A DNA stretch of 64,000 bases from Desulfobacteraceae bacterium (GCA_011391695.1 JAABQB010000009.1:1-64000), one strand, 5' to 3'; shown: positions 48,772 to 58,567, counted from the first letter of the stretch. A program made the numbers and translations. The notes: generated from the letters alone by a model not told the origin.

Positions 48772-49548
48772 CTACTTCCTCTTTTTGTTTCTAATCTGTC
48801 TTAAAATTTTAAGACTTTGCATCTCTTTGCCAAGATAATAAGTCATAAAAGCTTCTAAAAAGCTCAACCCTTCATCTAAGGCTAAACAGGTAAATCGTAT
48901 TTTCCCGACCTTTTCCAAATCGCCGCTGTTAATCCAAAGAAGCTGCTTAATCGTTCCTTTTGAAAGAGAAAGCCGGTTTCCGGAGTTTCCTGTGCATTTC
49001 CGGCAGACAATCCCACCTTTTTGGAAGTCGAAGGATATACGTTCTTCCCTGAGACTGTCAACTGAAAGCTGACACATGCTGCAACGAATCAAATTCGGAC
49101 AGATACCGGCTATCGACGCAAACCTCATCTGGAAAAGTATGCTCAATATTTCTGCGGAAATACAGCCTGAATTAATTTGTTCAAGAACATAATAAAGCAA
49201 CCGGTAAAGCCGTTCCTGTTTCGTATCATTTTCAGCCCATGCATTAACTATTTCGGACCAGTAACACGCATATGCTGTTTTATTAAAATCAGTCCTTATA
49301 TCCGAAAGAGAACTTATCAGATCAGCCTCCTGCAGAACAACAAGACTTCCTCCCTTCCCGGAACTGCAAACTACATTCAAAACAGAAAATATTTCGAGAA
49401 TTCCCCCAAACCTTTTTATGCTTTTCTTCGCAGACTTTGCTATCGTTGATATCTTGCCTCTTTCAAGAGCAAATAAAGTTAAAATTACATCGTAATCTCC
49501 AAAATCAAGGCGCCTGAGAATTATTGCAGGAGATGAAAAGGATTTCAT
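48772..49548 (-). CDS. recO: DNA repair protein RecO
   Basis: 258 residues. The N-terminal OB fold (AIILRRLDFGDYDVILTLF...GKISTIAKSAKKS) and a Cys4 zinc site (CPNLIRCSMC...CRKC) identify RecO, which loads RecA with RecR. The ATG at 49548 is four bases past the mgtE stop. A TTG at 49581 would overlap mgtE and is not preferred. Confidence 0.92.
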   Translation of the reverse strand: MKSFSSPAIILRRLDFGDYDVILTLFALERGKISTIAKSAKKSIKRFGGILEIFSVLNVVCSSGKGGSLVVLQEADLISSLSDIRTDFNKTAYACYWSEIVNAWAENDTKQERLYRLLYYVLEQINSGCISAEILSILFQMRFASIAGICPNLIRCSMCQLSVDSLREERISFDFQKGGIVCRKCTGNSGNRLSLSKGTIKQLLWINSGDLEKVGKIRFTCLALDEGLSFLEAFMTYYLGKEMQSLKILRQIRNKKRK

Positions 49549-49552
49549 CCGA

Positions 49553-50905
49553 TTATATTCCGAGAAGATGTGTTGCAACAATAAAATATATTGATACGCT
49601 TATAATGTCGATTGCGGTAGTAACAAAGGGACCTGTGGCAATAGCAGGATCAATATTGATCCTTGCAAAGATCATCGGAACCATAGATCCGGATAATGCG
49701 GCCAGGGTCATTGAACAAACAACGGCAATACCAACGGATAGGGCAAGGTCGAATGTGCTATAACTAACCTGAGCGACAGTAGCTATAAGCACTCCATAGA
49801 TAGTACCCAGCAATAGCCCTATAACAATTTCTTTAAATATGACCGGCCACATATCTCTGATGTTAAGCCTTCCTGTTGCAAGGCCTCGTACAACAATTGT
49901 GGAGGACTGAATTCCAATATTCCCCCCCATACCCATAATAACCGGAATAAAAGCTGTAAGATAGGCAATTTTACTTATAGATCCCATAAATTGCCCGATA
50001 ATAACAGATGCTATGATACCGCCGACACAACTGGCAAAAAGCCATGGCAGCCTCAATCTGGAACTTTTCAGAACAGACTTGGTTTCAATAAATTCTTCAC
50101 CGACACCTGCCATCTTTAGCATATCTTCCGTAGCTTCACGCCGGAATATATCAATGACATCATCAACAGTAACAATACCTACAAGTTTATTCGATTCATC
50201 AACAACAGGTACTGCCAGAATGTCATATTTCGCCACAATTTTTGCTACTTCTTCCTGATCCATGTCGGTATGGACAGAAAAAACGTCCCTTGTCATAAAT
50301 TCTTTTAACGGCTTATCAGGAGGAACAACTACTAGCTGTCTTAAAGAGCTGACGCCAACAAGCTTATCGTATTCATCAACGACATAAAGATAAAAAGGCA
50401 TTTCAACATCAAGATGCTCCTTCTGCAAAGATTCGATAGCCTCTTTCGCGGTAATATCCTCTTTCAGGGCTATAAAATCGGGCACCATGATCCCGCCGGC
50501 TGTGTCATCTTCGTATCTCAGCAGGCCCTCGACTTCATCGGAACCCTCCTTTTTCATCTTATCCAATATTGAATCGGATAATTCATTTGGAAGCCGTCCT
50601 ATCAGATCCGCAACATCATCTGTGGGCATATTCTCCAGAATCACTGCTATATCGTCAGTTTTCAGCTCTGAAATGAGTTCTACGGAGGCATCCTCATCTA
50701 TTTCGCTGAGCAGGGTGCCTTTTTTTTCTACATCTTTTATCATGTCAAAGAGTCTGCGCTGATTTGGAAGAGAGAGCTCTCTGAAAACTTGAGATAAATC
50801 AGCAGCATGTGTCTTGTTCATTATTTTGCGGAGATGAGAAGTTGCTTCACGGCGGAGCAATCTTTTCACGCTTTCAATGAGTATTTTTATTCGATCCCCT
50901 TCCAT
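49553..50905 (-). CDS. mgtE: Magnesium transporter MgtE
   Basis: 450 residues. The cytoplasmic N domain (about 1-130) is followed by two CBS domains (about 135-255) that sense Mg2+. Five membrane helices come from about 285. The family block GMGGNIGIQSSTIVVRGLA and the Asp-bearing pore segments INIDPAIATGPFVTTAIDII are present. It imports Mg2+. It is followed by recO after only four bases. Confidence 0.96.
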   Translation of the reverse strand: MEGDRIKILIESVKRLLRREATSHLRKIMNKTHAADLSQVFRELSLPNQRRLFDMIKDVEKKGTLLSEIDEDASVELISELKTDDIAVILENMPTDDVADLIGRLPNELSDSILDKMKKEGSDEVEGLLRYEDDTAGGIMVPDFIALKEDITAKEAIESLQKEHLDVEMPFYLYVVDEYDKLVGVSSLRQLVVVPPDKPLKEFMTRDVFSVHTDMDQEEVAKIVAKYDILAVPVVDESNKLVGIVTVDDVIDIFRREATEDMLKMAGVGEEFIETKSVLKSSRLRLPWLFASCVGGIIASVIIGQFMGSISKIAYLTAFIPVIMGMGGNIGIQSSTIVVRGLATGRLNIRDMWPVIFKEIVIGLLLGTIYGVLIATVAQVSYSTFDLALSVGIAVVCSMTLAALSGSMVPMIFARINIDPAIATGPFVTTAIDIISVSIYFIVATHLLGI

Positions 50906-50967
50906 ATCAAACCGCCGGTATTTATCTGTTTAAGTTGTAAAGCATAAAAAACTTCTGTACTATCAAA

Positions 50968-51681
50968 TCATGGAATCTGAATGTTTGCGGGACGTCCGCT
51001 TTCCCTCGCTATATCATATGCCTTTTCATTGAAGCTTAATTTGATGGCACCTGCATCTCCAACAAGCAAGTTATAGCCTTTTAATGCATTTAGTTCGAGA
51101 AAATCCCCGCTATTTAAAATATATTCTTGAGGGTTCTGTCCGTCAATTATCACTTTTAGCCATGTGTCCTTTATGGCAAGTATTTTTAACGATAGCTTGT
51201 CGCCAATTTTTTCTGAACTTTTTCCCTCAATCACTTTTTTTTGAATATCTGCCGAATGCTTTTCCTGTTTGCTGATCTCTGCTGATCCGGTCTTATCAGA
51301 TAATTCATAGACTGAAGCTACTGAAATTATTATGACGCACAAAAAAACTCCCGAAAGCAAAAATATTTTATGCCAGTATCTCAAACCTGTTTTGTTTAAT
51401 GCTTTCTCTGGGTTAATCATTTTCTTGATAGCACCGGTAGACGCGAGATAACGCCGGACAGCTTCTTCTCCATCCGCATTGACAGCCTTTGCATAAGAGC
51501 GCAAAAAGCCCTTTACGAAGACCTCTGGAGGAAGCTTATCAATCTGTTCATTTTCTATTAATGAAAGACAATCAATGCCTATTTTTGTTTCCCTTGATAG
51601 CTCCTCAAGTCCAATCTTTTTCTTTATTCTGAAAGTTTGAAGATAATGCCCGAATGAAAATGATTTGTTTTCTGAAATCAT
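50968..51681 (-). CDS. RodZ-like helix-turn-helix membrane protein
   Basis: 237 residues. The N-terminal HTH (GHYLQTFRIKKKIGLEELSRETKIGIDCLSLIE) and FVKGFLRSYAKAV match the RodZ cytoplasmic domain. One membrane helix (about 109-127) follows. The C-terminal region (LSLKILAIKDTWLKVIIDGQNPQEYILNSGD) is a DUF4115 beta domain. RodZ ties MreB to the cell wall machinery; mreB itself is not in the window. Confidence 0.87.
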   Translation of the reverse strand: MISENKSFSFGHYLQTFRIKKKIGLEELSRETKIGIDCLSLIENEQIDKLPPEVFVKGFLRSYAKAVNADGEEAVRRYLASTGAIKKMINPEKALNKTGLRYWHKIFLLSGVFLCVIIISVASVYELSDKTGSAEISKQEKHSADIQKKVIEGKSSEKIGDKLSLKILAIKDTWLKVIIDGQNPQEYILNSGDFLELNALKGYNLLVGDAGAIKLSFNEKAYDIARESGRPANIQIP

Positions 51682-51769
51682 ATGTTCAAATCAACATTAA
51701 TAAGGTTTATCAAGTATTGTCTGGGATATGTAAACTCAACTGTATCCAAATCTTGTTTCCGGCAGGACA

Positions 51770-52741
51770 CTATTTAATAACCTTGATATGGGATTTTTGT
51801 CTTAAATCTCCGATCCAGGTTTCAAATTTTCTTTCAACTAATTCGCCAAACAGGATCTCCTGTATTTCAGGTGTAACTTCTTCAAGGGATTTGTCCTGTT
51901 TTTCTTCCGTCTTTTCTACGTAAATAATCTGATATCCAACTTCAGTTTCAACAACTTTCGTAAAATCACCCGCTTTGAGTTCTTTTATTGCCTCCTGTAT
52001 CTCTGGAGATAATTCATTATATTTAAACATTCCCAAATCCAGATTCTTTATATCAAAATCGGAGTCAACATAATCCGTGATGACATCCTCAAATTTTTTC
52101 CCGCCCTTTAATTTGTCATGAATTTCTTCCATCTTTGATCTGATATTTTGTTTTTCATTATCGCTGATATCCAACCCGACTCTCTTGATGATATTTTTAA
52201 GATAGTATTTTTTTTCTCCCCGAAACTTCTCAATATTGCTGTTGTAGTACGACGTTATTTCATCTTTCGTTATAATTATTTTGGATTTAATCGCGTAATT
52301 AAGAAGTTTTGACCTGATGAGATGTTCCTTAACCTTACTGCGATAGCCCTCTATAGTCATATCTTCTCTGGCCAGCATGCTTCTTAGGTCTTCGTCCGTA
52401 TAATTATTGACCTCTTTGACTCGCTCAATAGCATTATCAAGCTCCTTCTCGCTTACGGAAATACTGTACTTTTTACTCTCCTGATCGGTAAGCTTCTGGT
52501 TAATAAGCTGGTTAAGCATATCTTCTCTGACTTTAAAGAGCATTTCGCGTTCTTTTTCCGGCGGATATCCAAGCGATTTTATTCTTTGAGCATAGGGATT
52601 GAGAGTATTGGAAAGTTCCGAAAGGGAAATTATTTCTTCGTTAACAACTGCTACAACCCTATCTACAACTTCAGCACTATATGCATAAGTATTTAATATA
52701 ACGATATATATGAGAGCAATTATTATTTTATATTTTTGCAT
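51770..52741 (-). CDS. surA: SurA-like periplasmic peptidyl-prolyl isomerase
   Basis: 323 residues. A signal peptide (about 1-22, ending AYSA) is followed by VVDRVVAVVNEEIISLSEL, the usual start of SurA. The N-terminal chaperone domain reaches about 190. A divergent parvulin domain follows, recognisable by LDLGMFKYNELSPEIQEAIKELKAGDFTKVVETEVGYQIIYVE. It assists outer-membrane protein folding. It lies downstream of the SurA-N lipoprotein and mfd. Confidence 0.9.
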   Translation of the reverse strand: MQKYKIIIALIYIVILNTYAYSAEVVDRVVAVVNEEIISLSELSNTLNPYAQRIKSLGYPPEKEREMLFKVREDMLNQLINQKLTDQESKKYSISVSEKELDNAIERVKEVNNYTDEDLRSMLAREDMTIEGYRSKVKEHLIRSKLLNYAIKSKIIITKDEITSYYNSNIEKFRGEKKYYLKNIIKRVGLDISDNEKQNIRSKMEEIHDKLKGGKKFEDVITDYVDSDFDIKNLDLGMFKYNELSPEIQEAIKELKAGDFTKVVETEVGYQIIYVEKTEEKQDKSLEEVTPEIQEILFGELVERKFETWIGDLRQKSHIKVIK

Positions 52742-52842
52742 TTTATGTTTTTCTCTCCATAATTCTCCGGTTGGTATCTGAATTGAACATTGTTATTCTT
52801 TACTGTTCCGGCAACGATATATAGGAACAATATACTGTCACT

Positions 52843-53544
52843 TTATGAAGACAGAATTTTTTCCCATTGTTTATGATTTATTTCTATCTTATATTTTTTC
52901 TGCAAACCTTCAAACCATGTTTTATACGATTCTTCGGCTTTTAAATTTCGCAGATTCTTTATGACTTCTTCAGTTGTCGGCTTATTGGCCAATTTGCCAT
53001 CGGAACCGTTTTTAACGTATTCACTATAATACCTTGATAAATCATCGGGTGTTATCAGGATATTATTTTTGAGATCTTCAGCAATGACTTTCTCGATGAG
53101 CAGGCGTGTTCTTAATTTTGTCTCCCACATGTTGTAGGAAATTGCATACTCAAGAAGCATTTTTTCAAACTCACCTTCGGGGTAATCCGCTTTAATTTTC
53201 CTTACAGTCTCTTCAAGCTCTGAATCTGTGACTGCAATATTCAGTTCCTTGGACCTTACAATTAATATTAACTCCTCAACCATTTGATTTAATAATTGTT
53301 TTTTTGCATCGCTGTAAACGGAAGCTTTCTGTTCAATATCATTATATGAATAAGCAGACTTGGTTATTTCAAATTCTCTTTGAAAGTCGAGCACCATTAA
53401 AACACCTTCTTGAACTCTAACAAGATATTCATCGCCCTGAACTGATTCTGTCCTGGAACAGCCTGAAAGTATCAACACTAACAGTAAGGCGCACCCAGCA
53501 AATATCTCGGAGGTAAAACGTTTATGTACTTTAACATATATCAT
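52843..53544 (-). CDS. SurA-N domain lipoprotein lacking a parvulin domain
   Basis: 233 residues. The lipobox ILSGC (Cys about 29) marks a lipoprotein. The mature part is the helical SurA-type chaperone core (LMNQMVEELILIVRSKELNIAVTDSELEETVRKI). Where relatives have a parvulin domain after the SRYYSEYVKNG block, this protein goes almost directly to the C-terminal helix SYKTWFEGLQKKYKIEIN. It lies between mfd and surA, a common placement for envelope folding factors in this group. Confidence 0.82.
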   Translation of the reverse strand: MIYVKVHKRFTSEIFAGCALLLVLILSGCSRTESVQGDEYLVRVQEGVLMVLDFQREFEITKSAYSYNDIEQKASVYSDAKKQLLNQMVEELILIVRSKELNIAVTDSELEETVRKIKADYPEGEFEKMLLEYAISYNMWETKLRTRLLIEKVIAEDLKNNILITPDDLSRYYSEYVKNGSDGKLANKPTTEEVIKNLRNLKAEESYKTWFEGLQKKYKIEINHKQWEKILSS

Positions 53545-53653
53545 AAATACAGGTTCTTCTTTTCCAGCATATTGGAGAAGGTGGTACGGGATTCAAGTGT
53601 TCAACTGTTTGTTTTCTAATGAATTTATTTTTGACATTCATTAATATAAGTAT

Positions 53654-56600
53654 TCAGCCGTTAACACGTTGAATAATTTCTTTCAAGATGTTTTTGGCTT
53701 TCACAATGTGCCCTACAATGCTTTGTTTCGGGAGTCTTACTTTCAGGACATGTTCCGGAGTAAATTCAAACCGGTTTTTATCTGAAACTACCATATCTAT
53801 TATACCTGAAGGGTTATTAATGTAAGACGGCGCAGCAAAATGAATTGAAAGTTGTTGATCCTTCAAATCTAAGCGTTTAACACCCGCTTTTTGAGACAAT
53901 ATCTTCAGCATGATTTTTATTAGAAGATTTGAGGCTTCTTCCGGCAGGGCTCCGAAACGATCTGTAAGTTCCGATTTAAAGTCGGCTATCTCCTTAATTT
54001 CCGTCATCTTTGCCAGACGCCGGTAGGATGTCAGGCGCTGATCGATATCAGGCATATATGATTCGGGAAGATACGCTGATATCGAAACATTTATCTCTGG
54101 ATCCAGGGTTTTCTGAACAGGCTCTCCCTTAAGCTCCGATATGGCGTTTTCCATCAACTGGAGAAACATTTCGTACCCAACGGCAGCTATATGACCGGAT
54201 TGGGAAGCTCCGAGTATCGTTCCCCCTCCTCTGATTCTCAAGTCACTCATCGCAATCTGAAATCCTGATCCTAGATCACTGTGTTCCATCAATACTTTCA
54301 ATCGTTTTTGAGCATCCTTTGTGATAGTACTCTCTTTAGGGATAAACAGATAAGCGTAAGCCTGCTCGTCAGCCCTTCCTACCCTTCCGCGCAACTGATA
54401 GATCTGAGCCAGTCCCAGTTTATCAGCTCTGTTTACTAGTATGGTGTTTGCTGAAGGTATATCAAGTCCTGATTCTATAATTGTTGTGCAGACAAGCATG
54501 TCAATTTCTTTTTTCATGAACTTGTACATAACATTTTCAAGCTCATCATCATCAAGCCGTCCGTGCGCGATATCAATCCTCGCCTCTGGTACAAGCTCCT
54601 GCAACTTTCGGGAAATCTTTTCAATAGTATAAATATTGTTGTGGACAAAAAAAATCTGGCCCTTTCTGCTCAACTCTTTTCTTATCGCCCCGGCAACTAT
54701 GGCATCATCTAATTCCGAAACATATGTAATTATAGACTGCCGATGTTCGGGAGGTGTTGAAATTATGCTGATATCACGAACACCCATTAAAGACATGTGC
54801 AATGTTCGTGGAATCGGTGTTGCAGTGAGAGCAAGAACATCTACGGTATTTCTTAATTTTTTAAGCTTTTCCTTATGCTTGACTCCAAAACGCTGCTCCT
54901 CATCGAGCACAACAAGTCCGAGATCCTTAAAAACAATGTCCTTCTGGAGAAGCCTGTGAGTTCCTATAACAATATCAATCTTCCCGGATTCAAGATCGGA
55001 AATTATTCTTTTTTGATCCCGGACTGACCTGAACCTGCTAAGGCATGCGATGTTAACCGGATACCGCTCAAATCGTAAGTTAAAAGTCGTAAAATGCTGT
55101 TCTGCAAGAACTGTGGTCGGAACCAGCACCGCAACCTGCTTGCCGGAATTGACCGCAAGAAAGGACGCCCTTAAAGCCACTTCTGTTTTACCGTAGCCGA
55201 CATCTCCGCAGACCAGCCTGTCCATAGGAACCGGCCGTTCCATGTCACTCAAGACATCATCTATTGCATGAAGCTGGTCCGGTGTTTCTTCGTATGTGAA
55301 ACCGGCCTCAAAATCTTGAAAATAGGTGTCCGGCATTCCATATCCGTATCCATCGCTCACTTTTCTGAGTGCATATAGTTCAAGGAGTTCTGCGGCAATT
55401 TTTTCAGCCGATTTTTTTACTTTTTCCTTTATTTTATCCCAGGACTTTCCACCCATCCTGTCAAGAACAGGCTCCATACCATCGACGCCCATATACTTAT
55501 GTACTATGTTCATTCTTTCAACAGGAAGGTAGAGTTTATCACCGTCCTTGTACACTATCAGCAGAAAATCATTTGTCGAACCGTTCAGTTTCAGCTTTAC
55601 AAGCCCTTCATACTGACCTATTCCATGATCATCATGTACAACAAGATCCATTTTTTTCAGATCTTCAAAGGAGATAATCTGGGAAACCGTTTTCCTTGCC
55701 GAATCCCTTCTTCTGCCGCGTTTTGCTCCGAATATTTCATCTTCGGTTATTATGGCTAATGATTCTTCAGGCCAGACAAATCCCGATGAAATACGGCCTA
55801 TACATATAAAAACGCCCCCCTTCCCGCGGGAAGTATCAGGAAATCCTTTTTTTGTTTCCATTTGAATTCCGTAAGGCGTCAAAAGAGACCTGATCCTTTC
55901 GGCTTGAGATTTTGTGCTGCAAACAACCAGGGTTATATATTTGGAATTTATATTTTCATTGATCCAGTCGGCAAGCGGCAAAAGGTGATTGTCTTTTTCT
56001 ATGCGGCACCTGATTTCCTGAATCAGCAGATTGTTATTTTTTATAAAACAATCGCATTGTAAAGAATGCCCGTTTTTTTCTTCATTTTCGCATACAATTT
56101 TGAGAGCCCGTAAATTTAAAGGTTTCTTTGAGTTTATTACTTCACGCATATTCGCCCAGGTAAGATACAGGCTCTCTGGTTCAACACACAACCTGCGATC
56201 CGCGCGAGCAGAGATATAATTTTTTAATTCCCGGTTCTCTACTTCCTCCGCTTCCTTTTGGATCTGTTCGGGTTCATCCTGTACAAAAAGAGTATTTTCA
56301 GCAAGATAATCAAAGAAAGAATCGGGCTTTGAATAAACAAGCGGAATCAGGCCTTCAATATCCGGGAGCACACCCTCTCTTTTTATCCTGTCAATTAAAT
56401 CTCTGATTGTTGTAACAGGAATATCAAGCCTCGAAGCCTGTTCTCTTATCCTGCTTATTATAAAATTAAGATCCTCATTTTTATAAACCGCTTCCCTTGC
56501 AGGAAGTATAACCGCCTCGGTTATATTTATTGAGGTCCTCTGGCTTGATGCGGAAAAAAACCTTATCGACTCCACCATATCGCCCAAAAACTCGATTCGT

Positions 56601-57175
56601 AGAGGATCAGGATAACAAGGTGTAAAAATATCTATAATACCACCTCTTACACAATAATCTCCGGTCTCTTCAACTATCATAGACCTGGAATATCCGCCCG
56701 AAACCAGTTTTTCCAGAAGCCTTTCCCTGTCCGTTTCTTCGCCCTCCATCACCAGTTCCGCGAAACTTAACAATTCCTGTTTGGGAATCAGTTTCTGGAG
56801 AAGAGCTTCCGGAGTTGTAACAATTATCGGAGGAGTATCACTTACCGCAATCTTGTACAGCGTGTTTATTCGAGTCGCAGAAGTCTCGTTGTGATAAGCG
56901 ACATGTTTAAATGGAGAATCATTATACGGCGGGAAAAGCAGCACGGGGATTATGTGCCCGGTTAAAAAAAAAATCAGATCCTGAATAAAACTCTCTCCAT
57001 CCTTAACTGAAGGCGCAACAAATACAACAGGCAACCTGCATTTCAGATAGTATTTCGATATTATGAATGCTTTTTCTGAACCAGACAATCCTGTAATATC
57101 TGCAACTTTTTCTCTTGTGATAATATATTCATAAAGAGAATCGAAAGAATAATTTTTCTCTTGATTTTGATACAT
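53654..57175 (-). CDS. mfd: Transcription-repair coupling factor Mfd
   Basis: About 1173 residues. The UvrB-like N-terminal part is followed by the RNA-polymerase-binding domain (VVHDDHGIGQYEGL), then the RecG-like translocase with GDVGYGKTEVALRA, DEEQRFGVKHKEKL and QLRGRVGRADEQAYAYL, and a C-terminal TRCF domain. It removes stalled polymerase and recruits UvrA. The ATG at 57175 is chosen because the longer frame to 57220 would read into the divergent tRNA gene. Confidence 0.97.
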   Translation of the reverse strand: MYQNQEKNYSFDSLYEYIITREKVADITGLSGSEKAFIISKYYLKCRLPVVFVAPSVKDGESFIQDLIFFLTGHIIPVLLFPPYNDSPFKHVAYHNETSATRINTLYKIAVSDTPPIIVTTPEALLQKLIPKQELLSFAELVMEGEETDRERLLEKLVSGGYSRSMIVEETGDYCVRGGIIDIFTPCYPDPLRIEFLGDMVESIRFFSASSQRTSINITEAVILPAREAVYKNEDLNFIISRIREQASRLDIPVTTIRDLIDRIKREGVLPDIEGLIPLVYSKPDSFFDYLAENTLFVQDEPEQIQKEAEEVENRELKNYISARADRRLCVEPESLYLTWANMREVINSKKPLNLRALKIVCENEEKNGHSLQCDCFIKNNNLLIQEIRCRIEKDNHLLPLADWINENINSKYITLVVCSTKSQAERIRSLLTPYGIQMETKKGFPDTSRGKGGVFICIGRISSGFVWPEESLAIITEDEIFGAKRGRRRDSARKTVSQIISFEDLKKMDLVVHDDHGIGQYEGLVKLKLNGSTNDFLLIVYKDGDKLYLPVERMNIVHKYMGVDGMEPVLDRMGGKSWDKIKEKVKKSAEKIAAELLELYALRKVSDGYGYGMPDTYFQDFEAGFTYEETPDQLHAIDDVLSDMERPVPMDRLVCGDVGYGKTEVALRASFLAVNSGKQVAVLVPTTVLAEQHFTTFNLRFERYPVNIACLSRFRSVRDQKRIISDLESGKIDIVIGTHRLLQKDIVFKDLGLVVLDEEQRFGVKHKEKLKKLRNTVDVLALTATPIPRTLHMSLMGVRDISIISTPPEHRQSIITYVSELDDAIVAGAIRKELSRKGQIFFVHNNIYTIEKISRKLQELVPEARIDIAHGRLDDDELENVMYKFMKKEIDMLVCTTIIESGLDIPSANTILVNRADKLGLAQIYQLRGRVGRADEQAYAYLFIPKESTITKDAQKRLKVLMEHSDLGSGFQIAMSDLRIRGGGTILGASQSGHIAAVGYEMFLQLMENAISELKGEPVQKTLDPEINVSISAYLPESYMPDIDQRLTSYRRLAKMTEIKEIADFKSELTDRFGALPEEASNLLIKIMLKILSQKAGVKRLDLKDQQLSIHFAAPSYINNPSGIIDMVVSDKNRFEFTPEHVLKVRLPKQSIVGHIVKAKNILKEIIQRVNG

Positions 57176-57205
57176 AAACAAAGTACCTACTTTGGCCTGT
57201 GATAT

Positions 57206-57281
57206 GCCGGCGTAGCTCACTTGGTAGAGCAGCTGATTCGTAATCAGCTGGTAGGCGGTTCAACTCCGCCCGTCGGCTCCA
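57206..57281 (+). tRNA. tRNA-Thr (anticodon CGT)
   Basis: 76-base cloverleaf. Acceptor GCCGGCG pairs with CGTCGGC (one G-U). The D arm is GCTC/GAGC, the anticodon stem is GCTGA/TCAGC around TTCGTAA, and the T arm is GGCGG TTCAACT CCGCC. CCA is encoded. The anticodon CGT reads ACG (Thr). It is 30 bases from the divergent mfd start. Confidence 0.95.
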
Positions 57282-57647
57282 TTAATTTTCAAGGGGTTCC
57301 TGCATTTCCTGAAATCATTTTATATTAAATAAACTCCTTAATATGATGTATTTTTATCCCATATTATGCCATTGTGCAACCTTGTTTGTCCGGTAGCAAC
57401 CAATTGCCATAAAATGTTTTTTGCCATTTTTACCGGAGGTTTACAGGCAAGGAAATGTTAATTCACAATAATATGTTGATATAATTCATGTTTATTACAT
57501 ACTATGTCAAGGCACTTGCCGAAATATTCTTTCTTTAATTTCTTGACATACACTCAATGTCCGTATATTTTAAATACTTACATGGTTTTGCAAACTATGA
57601 TATTTAATAAGTTATATTCCGGCTCGTAATTTGAAAACGGGAATTTA
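57282..57647. other. AT-rich gap downstream of tRNA-Thr, with a promoter
   Basis: 366 bases without a gene. No tRNA 3'-end duplication (attachment site) or integrase is visible. Near its right end it has a TTGACA (57543-57548) and a TATATT/TATTTT -10 (57564-57571), which would serve the small-ORF/ihfA unit. Confidence 0.5.
57543..57571 (+). promoter_or_regulatory. Putative promoter of the small-ORF/ihfA unit
   Basis: Perfect TTGACA at 57543-57548, then TATTTT at 57566-57571 with 17-base spacing, or TATATT with 15. The layout is nearly the same as at the HU promoter (40652). The first ORF starts about 77 bases downstream. Confidence 0.5.
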
Positions 57648-57986
57648 ATGAATTGCATTGATGCTGTTGAAGGAACAGCTAAAACTGTTATTGACGGGCT
57701 TTTCCGTCTTTTTATTGAATATAATCTTGACGATACTGAATACATTCGGAACATCAAGGCAGTCATGGATTCAACTGATATTTTTTTACAAAACAATAGA
57801 GAAATATCCGATAATCCACGTACCCTTAAGAAAGTACTTTATGAACATGCAAAAGATTTATGGCTGAATAATCTTTTTAGTAAAATAGGAACCGATAACA
57901 TCAATGACGATCAAATTCCCGAACGCATTGAATATAATGGATATTACTTCGATTATATTTATAACCACGGTTCATATCCTCTTTAA
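57648..57986 (+). CDS. Hypothetical protein, 112 residues
   Basis: No family recognised. The protein is acidic and helical at the N-terminus (TVIDGLFRLFIEYNLDDTEYI), with an aromatic C-terminus (YNGYYFDYIYNHGSYPL). It lies downstream of a good promoter and upstream of a 42-residue ORF and ihfA, all in one direction. An SD-like GGGAA is near the start. Another frame from 57658 overlaps but looks less protein-like. Confidence 0.6.
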   Translation: MNCIDAVEGTAKTVIDGLFRLFIEYNLDDTEYIRNIKAVMDSTDIFLQNNREISDNPRTLKKVLYEHAKDLWLNNLFSKIGTDNINDDQIPERIEYNGYYFDYIYNHGSYPL

Positions 57987-58028
57987 CAATATTGTTGCCG
58001 GTTTGCATGTAGTCAGGATAGTTTTAGA

Positions 58029-58157
58029 ATGAATGATTCGGAAGAAGATGCAAAATTGAAAGCCGAAATGGATGAGATATTAATAAAGATTGATAATATA
58101 ATTGAAAAGATTGAAAGTTCTATGCCTCCTGAAAGGGATGACTTAAATCAGGAATAA
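58029..58157 (+). CDS. Small acidic hypothetical protein, 42 residues
   Basis: 42 residues, highly charged and predicted as a single amphipathic helix (KAEMDEILIKIDNIIEKIESSM). It lies 42 bases after the previous ORF and about 90 before ihfA. No clear SD. It may be a small partner protein; no function can be assigned. Confidence 0.45.
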   Translation: MNDSEEDAKLKAEMDEILIKIDNIIEKIESSMPPERDDLNQE

Positions 58158-58250
58158 CAGAGAAAGAGCATCACGGCTATTATTTATAACTGGGGAATAT
58201 AAAATTTATTTAAATCTATCTGTAAGGAAATATTATTATTAGGAGGTCCC

Positions 58251-58535
58251 ATGGCGTTAACTAAAAATGACATTGTTGCTCGGGTACATGAACTTGGCTT
58301 TACCAAGAAGAAATCGGTCGAGATCATTGAGTCACTGCTTGAAATTATTAAAAATAATCTTGAAAAAAGTGACGATGTCCTGATCTCCGGTTTTGGAAAA
58401 TTCTGTGTCAAGAATAAGAATCAAAGAAGGGGCAGGAATCCGGCCACTGGTTCCGATCTTCTTCTCCGGGAAAGAAAAGTGGTTACCTTCAAATGTTCAG
58501 GCAAGTTGAGGGACAAAATAAACGCCGAGGGTTAA
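58251..58535 (+). CDS. ihfA: Integration host factor alpha subunit (IHF/HU family)
   Basis: 94 residues. The blocks LLEIIKNNLEKSDDVLISGFGKFCVK and RRGRNPATGSD...VVTFKCSGKLRDKIN resemble IHF alpha more than HU. It bends DNA at specific sites and can help sigma-54 promoters, which fits the sigma-54 regulator next door. AGGAGG lies just ahead of the ATG. Confidence 0.9.
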   Translation: MALTKNDIVARVHELGFTKKKSVEIIESLLEIIKNNLEKSDDVLISGFGKFCVKNKNQRRGRNPATGSDLLLRERKVVTFKCSGKLRDKINAEG

Positions 58536-58567
58536 AAGGTAAAAATATCAAATAGCTGCATTATTTT

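Noticed and set aside
57282-57647. Integration site of a lost island next to tRNA-Thr
   Set aside because: No repeat of the tRNA 3' end, no integrase or remnant; the region is only AT-rich.
57658-57867. Alternative frame overlapping the 112-residue ORF
   Set aside because: Less protein-like composition and no ribosome site; the 57648 frame is longer and follows the promoter.
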